From JALTID01 sp027004335 [NCBI: bacterium] (GTDB lineage Bacteria > JALSQH01), in NCBI GenBank assembly GCA_027004335.1, contig JALTID010000012.1:1-5480 (forward strand): a DNA stretch of 5,480 nt, in the 5' to 3' direction. The translations under genes were made by a program, and so were the position numbers. Below, in pieces: positions 1 to 5,480 of this stretch. The notes beneath the pieces are model-generated. The model was not told the DNA's origin, did not search any database, and saw nothing but the letters and a program-made list of their open reading frames with translations. How positions within the stretch are numbered: position 1 is the stretch's first letter; each line of letters begins with the position of its first letter.

Positions 1-1172
1 GGCCCGGAAATACCTGCCTGAGTTGAAGAATAGATATGTAAAAATACAAGTGCGTCAATATTTGTTTCTTTCAGAGTTTGTTCAATGATTGCTGTATAGA
101 GGTTGAAGTCAAACATATCTCCTAAGTCAAGAGGGTTGGTGGGCCTTATCACATTTGCCCTGAAATGTTTTTGTATCTCTTTCAAAAAGTTATCTGAAAA
201 TTTTGCAAGTTGAAAACCATATCTTTCCACAGCATCAGCAGCAACAACTGCGTGTCCTCCTGATCTTGAAATAATTGCAATCTTGTTGCCCTTCATGGGA
301 GGCAGGGAAAACACTTTTGCAGCATTTACCATATTGTTGAGTGTATGGACCCTGACAAAGCCGAGCTGTTTTAGAACCGAATCTACAACCTTGTCATCTA
401 CTGAAAGAGAAGCTGTATGGGATCTTGCTATATTTTCACTTAATTTTCCAATATTTGCTTTGTGAACTATCACAGGTTTATTTACATGCTTGCCCACCGC
501 TACAAATTTTTTTCCATCTTTTATACCTTCAAGGTATATCGCTATTATTTTTGTACTTGGATCTGCGTTTAGATATTCAAGAAAATCTGTCTCGTCCATA
601 TTTGTTTTATTACCCAGGCTTACAAATTTATTTACCCCAAGGTTTTCAAATGAGAGGAGATCAATATAGGAAAGCCCGATTCCTCCACTCTGAGAGAGAA
701 TTGAGACAGATCCTATCTTAGCTCTTTGGGGGAAGAAGTAAGAAAATGGGAGAACCATACCTTTTTCAAGATTTATAATGCCAAGACCATTAGGTCCAAC
801 AAACCTGATATCATATTTTCTCGCTATTTCGTTTAGTTCAGTTTCAAGAGAGATTCGTTCTTCAGAAAATTCCCCGAATCCGGCTGTTTCAATTACTACC
901 CTTCTAATTCCCTTCTTTCCACAAGTTTCTAAAATTTGAGGTACTGTAAGGGCTGGTGTGATGATTACTCCAAGGTCAATACCAGGAGGTATGTCTTCAA
1001 GGTTACTTATAATCTGCTGTCCAAATATTACTCCTCCACGGGGGGAATACATATAGATTTTTCCTGGATATTCAAACCTTAAAAGATTCCCTACAATGAT
1101 TTTTCCTAAGTTGTTTTCACGAGGAGAAACTCCAAACACCACGATACTGTCAGGATAAAAGAGCTTTTCCAT
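1..1172 (-). CDS. ADP/NDP-forming acyl-CoA synthetase, alpha-type region (partial, C-terminus off the window)
   Basis: This enzyme family interconverts an acyl-CoA, ADP and phosphate with the free acid, CoA and ATP, in the cytoplasm, often conserving energy during anaerobic fermentation. The frame stays open for 390 codons to the window edge. Residues 1-125 form a CoA-binding Rossmann domain starting MEKLFYPDSIVVFGVSPREN. GPNGLG (126-131), ILSQSGG (158-164) and SLGNK (185-189) mark the first succinyl-CoA-synthetase-like flavodoxin domain. YLEG (213-216) holds the likely helper glutamate. SHTASL (251-256) holds H252, the expected phosphohistidine. ISRSGGHAVVAADA (301-314) and NPLDLGD (346-352) belong to the second flavodoxin domain. 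The ATG is preceded by GGAGG five bases upstream (1178-1182). An in-frame GTG directly before it is too close to that site. Whether an ATP-grasp (beta) domain is fused downstream cannot be seen. Several motifs depart from the family consensus, so the substrate is uncertain, and a regulatory or acyltransferase-fused relative is possible. Confidence 0.88.
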   Translation of the reverse strand, partial: MEKLFYPDSIVVFGVSPRENNLGKIIVGNLLRFEYPGKIYMYSPRGGVIFGQQIISNLEDIPPGIDLGVIITPALTVPQILETCGKKGIRRVVIETAGFGEFSEERISLETELNEIARKYDIRFVGPNGLGIINLEKGMVLPFSYFFPQRAKIGSVSILSQSGGIGLSYIDLLSFENLGVNKFVSLGNKTNMDETDFLEYLNADPSTKIIAIYLEGIKDGKKFVAVGKHVNKPVIVHKANIGKLSENIARSHTASLSVDDKVVDSVLKQLGFVRVHTLNNMVNAAKVFSLPPMKGNKIAIISRSGGHAVVAADAVERYGFQLAKFSDNFLKEIQKHFRANVIRPTNPLDLGDMFDFNLYTAIIEQTLKETNIDALVFLHIYSSTQAGISG

Positions 1173-1193
1173 CACTGCCTCCAATTTTTCCTT

Positions 1194-1210
1194 TATTGTA
1201 ACTATTGTAA
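1194..1210. repeat. Direct repeat TATTGTAA x2 in the divergent control region
   Basis: TATTGTAA occurs at 1194-1201 and again at 1203-1210, one base apart, giving a 9-bp period. A partial third copy (ATTG) follows at 1211-1214. The first copy covers the minus-strand -10 box and the second covers the plus-strand -35 box, so a protein bound here could affect both genes. The operator role is inference. AT-rich promoter DNA can produce such repeats by chance. Confidence 0.4.
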
Positions 1211-1223
1211 ATTGTTTTTTCAA
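1195..1223 (-). promoter_or_regulatory. Predicted sigma70-type promoter of the ADP-forming acyl-CoA synthetase
   Basis: Read on the minus strand, TTGAAA (1223-1218) and TACAAT (1200-1195) are separated by exactly 17 bases. Each matches the consensus at five of six positions. Transcription would start near 1188, leaving a leader of about 16 bases before the ATG at 1172. The element overlaps the divergent promoter of the AMP-forming synthetase. This is a prediction from sequence only. Confidence 0.6.
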
Positions 1224-1233
1224 AGGATATAAT
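1205..1233 (+). promoter_or_regulatory. Predicted sigma70-type promoter of the AMP-forming acyl-CoA synthetase
   Basis: TTGTAA (1205-1210) and a perfect TATAAT (1228-1233) are separated by 17 bases. Transcription would begin near 1240, leaving a leader of about 19 bases that contains little beyond the ribosome binding site. The -35 box is the weak part, with four of six consensus bases. The element interleaves with the minus-strand promoter, so the two RNA polymerases could not bind together. Confidence 0.65.
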
Positions 1234-1246
1234 AATCAAAAACTGC

Positions 1247-1251
1247 GGAGG
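1247..1251 (+). promoter_or_regulatory. Ribosome binding site GGAGG that decides the start of the AMP-forming synthetase
   Basis: GGAGG lies one base before the ATG at 1253 and seven bases before the in-frame ATG at 1259. Only the second spacing is normal for initiation, so the protein is expected to start MVQENL at 1259 rather than MIMVQENL at 1253. Confidence 0.75.
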
Positions 1252-1258
1252 AATGATT

Positions 1259-3079
1259 ATGGTTCAGGAAAATCTCGTACCTTATAGGAGTATTTATGAG
1301 ATGTTTAAAGCTGCTGTAGATGAAAGGGGTGATAGGCCTGGTTTGAAATACCTCAGTAACGGGGAATGGGTTCCCGTTTCCTGGAACCAGTGGTTTGGGA
1401 TGTCAAAGGCTATTGCCAAGGGATTAATAGCTCTGGGCATGGAAAAAGGGGATAAAGTTAACATTCTCTCTGCAACTAATTATAAATGGGTTATAACTGA
1501 TCTTGCCATTATTATGGGAGGTGGTGTTACTGTACCGATTTATCAGTCAAACACTGCAAGAGAGTGCCACTACATAGTTGATCATTCTGAATCAAAATTT
1601 ATTTTTGTGGAAAATAAGCTACAATTGGAGAAAATTCTTGCGATTAAAGATGAGTTGCCGAGGTTGCAAAAAATAATCGTTTTTAGTAATGAGGTCCCCG
1701 CTGGTGCAGGAGAGATGATAATGGGATTTGATGAACTTATTGAGTTTGGGAAGGCTCAGGATAATGATGAGCAGTTCTACAAAATTGCAGAGTCCCTTGA
1801 GCAGATGGATCTTGCATCAATTGTTTATACCTCGGGGACTACTGGAGTGCCCAAGGGGGTTATGCTTCCCCACAGAAATTTCATTTATATTGGAGCTGCG
1901 ATAAACAGGATTGTAAATTTTGATCCCGACAACGATGAAAACTTTGCTTGGCTTCCATATGCCCATATTCTTGGGAGAGCTGTTCAATATTCAATTATTT
2001 TTGCGAAGATTTGTACGAGTTTTTCCAGAGGGATTGATACCCTCCTTGAGGATATGCAGAATGCTAAGCCAACTTTTGTTGTAAGTGTGCCGAGAATTTA
2101 TGAAAAGATCTACACAAAGATCCAGGTTGGACTTGAGAGTGCAAGTCCTGTTAAAAGAGCTCTTTTTAACTGGACAATGGATGTAGGACGGAAGGTCAGT
2201 GAATTTAAACAGAAACAGGAACCCCTTCCGGCTACTCTTCAGCTGGAGTACAGACTTGCATATAAGCTGGTATTGAACAAAATACATGATCTCTTTGGGG
2301 GCAGGATCAGATTCTTTGTTTCAGGTGGTGCACCTCTTTCAAAGGATATTGCTGAGTTTTTTCATGCAGCTGATGTCTTGATCCTGGAAGGTTATGGATT
2401 AACTGAGACAACAGCTCCAGCTAATGTGAACAGACCCGATAAATATAAATTTGGAACTGTTGGCCCGGTTCTTCCAGGGACAGAAGAAAAAATTGCCGAT
2501 GATGGTGAGATTCTCATCCGGGGACCTGGAGTTATGACAGGTTACTATAAAAATCCAGAAGAAACAAGAGAAGCTCTTGATGATGAAGGGTGGTTTCACT
2601 CAGGTGATATTGGAGAATTTGATGAGGAAGGTTTTTTGAGAATTACCGACAGGAAGAAGGATATTATTGTTACAGCTGGTGGTAAGAATATTGCTCCGCA
2701 GTATATTGAGAATCTTATGAAAACTTCTCCCTATGTAAGTCAATGCTTTGTATATGGAGATAAGAGGAAATATTTAACTGCTCTCATTACCTTGGATTAT
2801 GAACAGGTAAAGGAGTATGCTGATTCCCATGGAATCCAGTATGAAAAACTTGAGGATCTTGCAAAGGATCCCCAGATTGACCAGCTTATCAAGGAAGAAA
2901 TCATGGGGAGAAATAAACAACTTGCTTCTTATGAAACTATTAAAAAGTATGTCATTCTCCCAGAGGATTTTACAATAGAAACTGGGGAATTGACTCCTTC
3001 ACTGAAGATGAAAAGGAAAGTAATTCTCAAGGAGTATCAGCATCTCCTCGATTCTTTGTATGAAGAAAAATTTGATTAA
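1259..3079 (+). CDS. AMP-forming long-chain acyl-CoA synthetase (long-chain fatty acid--CoA ligase)
   Basis: This enzyme activates a fatty acid with ATP to an acyl-adenylate and then transfers it to CoA, feeding beta-oxidation or lipid synthesis. The product is 606 residues from the preferred ATG, a typical full length for the bacterial long-chain (COG1022-like) branch of the ANL superfamily. The phosphate-binding loop YTSGTTGVPKG is at 190-200. EGYGLTE is at 377-383, with its Thr-Glu for ATP/Mg. GWFHSGD at 444-450 carries the ribose-binding Asp450. DRKKD at 464-468 is the hinge before the mobile C-terminal domain, followed by GGKNIAP (474-480). K583 in TPSLKMKRK aligns with the adenylation lysine. 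There is no signal peptide or clear membrane segment, so it is probably cytosolic or membrane-peripheral. It is divergent from the ADP-forming synthetase, appears monocistronic, and is followed 13 bases after its stop by a hairpin terminator. Chain-length preference cannot be read from sequence. The fadD label is avoided because it is not the E. coli FadD subtype. Confidence 0.93.
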   Translation: MVQENLVPYRSIYEMFKAAVDERGDRPGLKYLSNGEWVPVSWNQWFGMSKAIAKGLIALGMEKGDKVNILSATNYKWVITDLAIIMGGGVTVPIYQSNTARECHYIVDHSESKFIFVENKLQLEKILAIKDELPRLQKIIVFSNEVPAGAGEMIMGFDELIEFGKAQDNDEQFYKIAESLEQMDLASIVYTSGTTGVPKGVMLPHRNFIYIGAAINRIVNFDPDNDENFAWLPYAHILGRAVQYSIIFAKICTSFSRGIDTLLEDMQNAKPTFVVSVPRIYEKIYTKIQVGLESASPVKRALFNWTMDVGRKVSEFKQKQEPLPATLQLEYRLAYKLVLNKIHDLFGGRIRFFVSGGAPLSKDIAEFFHAADVLILEGYGLTETTAPANVNRPDKYKFGTVGPVLPGTEEKIADDGEILIRGPGVMTGYYKNPEETREALDDEGWFHSGDIGEFDEEGFLRITDRKKDIIVTAGGKNIAPQYIENLMKTSPYVSQCFVYGDKRKYLTALITLDYEQVKEYADSHGIQYEKLEDLAKDPQIDQLIKEEIMGRNKQLASYETIKKYVILPEDFTIETGELTPSLKMKRKVILKEYQHLLDSLYEEKFD

Positions 3080-3092
3080 GAGAGTGAGAATG

Positions 3093-3125
3093 AAGCGGGG
3101 CTCTGCCCCGCTTTATTTACTTTTT
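3093..3125 (+). terminator. Intrinsic terminator between convergent genes (probably bidirectional)
   Basis: AAGCGGGGC (3093-3101) and GCCCCGCTT (3105-3113) form a perfect 9-bp GC-rich stem with a TCT loop. A T-rich tract follows to 3125, which favours termination of plus-strand transcripts from the acyl-CoA synthetase. On the minus strand the same stem begins three bases after the stop of the thiol oxidoreductase. The tail there is pyrimidine-rich but has weaker T-runs, so it probably also serves that gene, less efficiently. The plus-strand T-tract extends into the last codons of the opposing gene. Confidence 0.88.
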
Positions 3126-4046
3126 GGAAAGTTCCTGCTCTATTATGCTTTTTAGCTGTGCTTCTGGAAGAGCTCCTGGTATATATCTTCCATTTATAAA
3201 AAGAGTTGGTGTGGATCTTACTTGGAGTCTTAAAGCATTTTTAGCAGAATCTTCAATTTCCCCCTTTACCTTTTTGCTCTTAAGGCATTTCTTAAACTTA
3301 TTTAGGTTCAATCCTGCTTTCTTGGCTACTTCAAGGGATTTTGTCTCTATACTTTTCTTTGTAAGTTTTTGCTGATGGGTATAAAAATAATTGTAGAACT
3401 CCCAGAAAGCGTTTTTCTTCTGATCGTATGCGCACTGAGCGGCTTTTGCAGCATCCATAGCCCATGGGTGGATCTGAACCAGAGGAAAGTTTTTGAATGT
3501 GAATCTTATCTTACCCTGATAATTCTGCATGACCGTTCTCATTATGTTGTACATTTTGCCACAATAAGGGCACTCAAAATCAGCAAATTCCACTATTCGA
3601 ACAGGAGCATTTTTCGGTCCAATAGTTGGAGCATCTTTGGTGTTTATCATACTTTCATCCACGAAGTCTTCTTCCTCGTTCTGGATGGAGGCAAGGCTTC
3701 CATGTGTGGGGACAATGGGACCCATAAAAATGTATTTACCATCGTTGGTGATGTACAGATTGAATCTCTTCCCATATCCAGCTTGTTTCCACTCTACTCT
3801 CGCTTTTGCTACTCCGGGAATTACCGAGGAAGAAACTTTAAGGACCTTGATCTCAGCATTTTTGTTACCCCTTGCCATTTTTATCACAAAATCCTCTGCC
3901 ACTTTTTTAATGAGCTGTGTATCAAGTGGAGCTTGAGGGGCGACCTGGTTACTACTTCCTTTTTCTGAGGTAGTGGTTTTTTCACATCCAGCAGCCACAA
4001 AGATAAAAATAAGTAAAAGTAATGAGATGAGAACCTTCTTTTTCAT
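3117..4046 (-). CDS. Lipoprotein thiol-disulfide oxidoreductase: DsbC-like N-domain plus DsbA-like CPYC thioredoxin domain
   Basis: The product is a 309-residue envelope protein predicted to make, break or shuffle disulfides in exported proteins. Residues 1-21 are a lipoprotein signal: KKK, a hydrophobic run, then VAAGC with lipidated Cys21. A polar linker follows (22-41). Residues about 42-116 form a small domain whose end, LYITNDGKYIFMGP (97-110), resembles the end of the DsbC/DsbG N-terminal domain. Residues about 139-309 are a DsbA-like (thioredoxin_4 type) domain: APVRIVEFADFECPYC with redox pair C159/C162, the inserted helical region, and cis-proline P280 in STPTLFINGRYIPG. C205 and C254 may form a second, structural disulfide. 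AGGAGG six bases before the ATG (4053-4058) supports the start. No DsbB, VKOR or DsbD partner is in the window, so oxidase versus isomerase/reductase cannot be decided. It is convergent with the acyl-CoA synthetase and divergent from purB. Confidence 0.9.
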   Translation of the reverse strand: MKKKVLISLLLLIFIFVAAGCEKTTTSEKGSSNQVAPQAPLDTQLIKKVAEDFVIKMARGNKNAEIKVLKVSSSVIPGVAKARVEWKQAGYGKRFNLYITNDGKYIFMGPIVPTHGSLASIQNEEEDFVDESMINTKDAPTIGPKNAPVRIVEFADFECPYCGKMYNIMRTVMQNYQGKIRFTFKNFPLVQIHPWAMDAAKAAQCAYDQKKNAFWEFYNYFYTHQQKLTKKSIETKSLEVAKKAGLNLNKFKKCLKSKKVKGEIEDSAKNALRLQVRSTPTLFINGRYIPGALPEAQLKSIIEQELSKK

Positions 4047-4075
4047 TTAGTACCTCCTGAAAAAATTTTCTTTTA

Positions 4076-4104
4076 ATAATATACTAAATGCAAATAATTT
4101 GCAA
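4076..4104 (-). promoter_or_regulatory. Predicted promoter of the thiol-disulfide oxidoreductase lipoprotein
   Basis: On the minus strand TTGCAA (4104-4099) and TATTAT (4081-4076) are 17 bases apart, matching four and five of six consensus bases. The start of transcription would be near 4069, giving a leader of about 22 bases to the ATG at 4046. An overlapping alternative -10, TATATT, has only a 15-base spacer. The region is very AT-rich, so the exact boxes are tentative. Confidence 0.5.
4089..4103. promoter_or_regulatory. 15-bp palindrome TGCAAATAATTTGCA, candidate operator
   Basis: Perfect 7-base arms TGCAAAT and ATTTGCA flank a single central A. The palindrome covers most of the -35 box and part of the spacer of the predicted promoter for the minus-strand thiol oxidoreductase, a usual place for a repressor site. 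It lies more than 100 bases upstream of the purB promoter. No regulator is recognised from the sequence, and binding is inference. Confidence 0.4.
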
Positions 4105-4207
4105 TTGAAATCTTTCATCATGTTCCTCTTTTATCTCTTAGGGTATTGGTATCTAAAAAATAAAAGGAAAGATTTTTTTGTCCCGCTGTTGGTTAGGTAA
4201 TTCTCCT

Positions 4208-4236
4208 TTGATAATTTTTCCCCTCCGTGTTAGAAT
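4208..4236 (+). promoter_or_regulatory. Predicted sigma70-type promoter of purB
   Basis: TTGATA (4208-4213) and TAGAAT (4231-4236) each match five of six consensus bases with an exact 17-base spacer. Transcription would start near 4243, about 21 bases before the ATG. This leaves no room for a leader riboswitch after the start site, and I saw no purine riboswitch or PurBox-like element upstream. Confidence 0.65.
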
Positions 4237-4249
4237 ATTACCTGCTTTC

Positions 4250-4260
4250 AAGGAGGTGAT
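4250..4260 (+). promoter_or_regulatory. Unusually complete Shine-Dalgarno sequence of purB
   Basis: AAGGAGGTGAT is complementary over all 11 bases to the conserved 3' end of bacterial 16S rRNA. The AGGAGG core ends seven bases before the ATG at 4264, so it fixes the start codon and suggests strong translation initiation. Confidence 0.85.
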
Positions 4261-4263
4261 TTT

Positions 4264-5480
4264 ATGATTCCCCGTTATACGAGAGATGAGATTGCCCACA
4301 TCTGGAGCGACGAGAATAAGTTTAAATTATGGCTTGAAATTGAGATAGCTGTTTGCGAAGCGTGGTCAAAATTGGGGAGAGTCCCCCCCGAAGCTGTGGA
4401 AAGAATAAAAAAAAATGCCTCATTTGAGGTTCAGAGGATCCTGGAGATAGAGCAGGTTACCAAGCACGATGTAATCGCCTTTATTGAAAATGTCTCTGAA
4501 TATATTGGAGAGGATGCGCAGTATCTTCATATTGGATTAACCAGTTCAGATCTCCTTGATACAGCTTTTGCCCTTCAGTTAAAACAGGCTGGAGAAATTA
4601 TTTTGAAAGAGATAGATAGGGTTCTTGATACTCTTAAAAGAAGGGCATATGAATTTAAAGACACTGTTATGATAGGCAGAACTCACGGGATTCATGCGGA
4701 ACCGATAACCTTTGGTTTTAAAATAGCTTCCTGGTACACCGAATTTAAAAGAGCAAGAAAACGACTTGAAAATGCCATTGAAAATATTTCTTACGGTAAG
4801 ATTTCCGGAGCTGTGGGTACATTTGCCGATGTTGAGCCGCAGGTGGAAGAATACGCCCTTGAGAAGTTAGGACTGAAGCCCGAGCCTGTCTCCACTCAGG
4901 TGGTACCAAGAGACAGGCATGCTGAGTTTTTTGCGGCTCTTGCTTTGATTGCCTCATCTGCTGAGAGAATAGCAGTGGAGATAAGGCATCTCCAGAGAAC
5001 AGAGGTAAGAGAGGCAGAGGAGTACTTTTCCCCTGGTCAGAAAGGCTCTTCAGCGATGCCCCACAAGAGGAACCCCATTTTATCTGAAAATATGTGTGGA
5101 CTTGCAAGGACTATAAGGGGATATTTAACTCCAGCTCTGGAAAATGTTGCCCTTTGGCACGAGAGAGATATAAGTCATTCCTCTGTGGAGAGAATGATCG
5201 CACCGGATGCCACAGTGCTTCTGGATTTTCTCCTCCACAGGCTTGGAACTGTGCTTGATAAACTTCTCGTCTATCCTGAGAAGATGATGGAAAACCTGAA
5301 CCTTACCCGCGGGTTGTTTTTTTCTCAGAGGGTTATGCTTGCTCTTATGGAAAAGGGGCTCGTTAGAAAAGATGCTTATGAGCTTGTTCAAAAACATGCA
5401 ATGGATGTATGGCAGGATAAAAATAGGGATCTCAAGAGCGAACTTAAAAGTGATCCTGAAGTGATGAAATATCTGTCTGA
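4264..5480 (+). CDS. purB: Adenylosuccinate lyase (partial, C-terminus off the window)
   Basis: This enzyme releases fumarate in two steps of purine synthesis: SAICAR to AICAR, and adenylosuccinate to AMP. It works as a cytosolic homotetramer of the fumarase/aspartase superfamily. The frame is open for 405 codons to the window edge. The B. subtilis/Thermotoga-type enzyme is about 430 residues, so roughly 25 are missing. The N-terminus MIPRYTREEI-like stretch (here MIPRYTRDEIAHIW) is typical. H68 (TKHDV) and H141 (GRTHGIHAEP, 138-147) match the catalytic histidines in number and context. TSSD is at 93-96. The superfamily signature GSSAMPHKRNP is at 261-271, with the catalytic serine of the flexible loop at S262/S263. 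No frameshift or missing active-site residue is seen. The nearest upstream neighbour is divergent and unrelated, so purB starts its own transcript here. No other purine gene is in view. Confidence 0.95.
   Translation, partial: MIPRYTRDEIAHIWSDENKFKLWLEIEIAVCEAWSKLGRVPPEAVERIKKNASFEVQRILEIEQVTKHDVIAFIENVSEYIGEDAQYLHIGLTSSDLLDTAFALQLKQAGEIILKEIDRVLDTLKRRAYEFKDTVMIGRTHGIHAEPITFGFKIASWYTEFKRARKRLENAIENISYGKISGAVGTFADVEPQVEEYALEKLGLKPEPVSTQVVPRDRHAEFFAALALIASSAERIAVEIRHLQRTEVREAEEYFSPGQKGSSAMPHKRNPILSENMCGLARTIRGYLTPALENVALWHERDISHSSVERMIAPDATVLLDFLLHRLGTVLDKLLVYPEKMMENLNLTRGLFFSQRVMLALMEKGLVRKDAYELVQKHAMDVWQDKNRDLKSELKSDPEVMKYLS

Noticed and set aside
283-721. Two overlapping plus-strand open frames of 60 and 98 codons
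   Set aside because: Both are antisense to the ADP-forming acyl-CoA synthetase, which is open for 390 codons with family motifs. They are shadow frames.
1253-1258. ATG at 1253 as the start of the AMP-forming synthetase
   Set aside because: It is one base from GGAGG, too close for initiation. The in-frame ATG at 1259 has a seven-base spacing.
3369-3968. 199-codon open frame on the plus strand
   Set aside because: It lies wholly antisense to the thiol oxidoreductase lipoprotein, which has clear active-site motifs, a signal peptide and a ribosome binding site. The plus-strand translation shows no domain or start signal.
4155-4178. AAAAAAT / ATTTTTT inverted repeat followed by T residues, possible terminator
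   Set aside because: The stem contains only A-T pairs around a 10-base loop and would be unstable. It also sits between two divergent genes, where no terminator is needed.
4105-4207. Possible small gene, RNA or purine riboswitch between the thiol oxidoreductase and purB
   Set aside because: No open frame with a ribosome binding site, no conserved riboswitch core and no stable GC-containing stem was seen. The stretch lies upstream of the predicted purB transcription start.
4745-5107. 120-codon open frame on the minus strand
   Set aside because: It is antisense to the most conserved part of purB, is low in complexity, and has no ribosome binding site.

Overview
The window reads as ordinary bacterial chromosome, with no mobile element, CRISPR array, RNA gene or phage material. 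The DNA leans AT-rich. Arginine is coded mostly by AGA/AGG, and ATA isoleucine is common. Every gene has a strong GGAGG-type ribosome binding site and a sigma70-like promoter with a 17-bp spacer. Together with an ADP-forming acyl-CoA synthetase this fits an anaerobic, possibly thermophilic, bacterium. That is inference, and I cannot name the lineage.

Layout: four protein genes in two divergent pairs that meet at one terminator. (1) Bases 1-1172, minus strand: the N-terminal 390 residues of an ADP/NDP-forming acyl-CoA synthetase, running off the left edge. (2) Bases 1173-1258: a compact divergent control region whose two promoters overlap and which carries a 9-bp-period direct repeat. (3) Bases 1259-3079, plus strand: a complete AMP-forming long-chain acyl-CoA synthetase. 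(4) Bases 3080-3125: a GC-rich hairpin terminator between convergent genes. (5) Bases 3117-4046, minus strand: a complete lipoprotein thiol-disulfide oxidoreductase with a CPYC active site and an N-terminal domain resembling that of DsbC. (6) Bases 4047-4263: a second divergent control region with a promoter for each neighbour and a 15-bp palindrome. (7) Bases 4264-5480, plus strand: adenylosuccinate lyase (purB), running off the right edge about 25 residues short of the usual length.

The two acyl-CoA synthetases are the only pair with an obvious shared theme. Both interconvert free acids and acyl-CoA thioesters, one through an acyl-adenylate and one through acyl-phosphate/phosphohistidine chemistry, and their overlapping promoters suggest linked control. 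The thiol oxidoreductase and purB appear functionally unrelated to them and to each other. I found no convincing undescribed system. The best items for follow-up are the DsbC-like/DsbA-like architecture, the overlapping divergent promoters, and the departures from family motifs in the ADP-forming synthetase.
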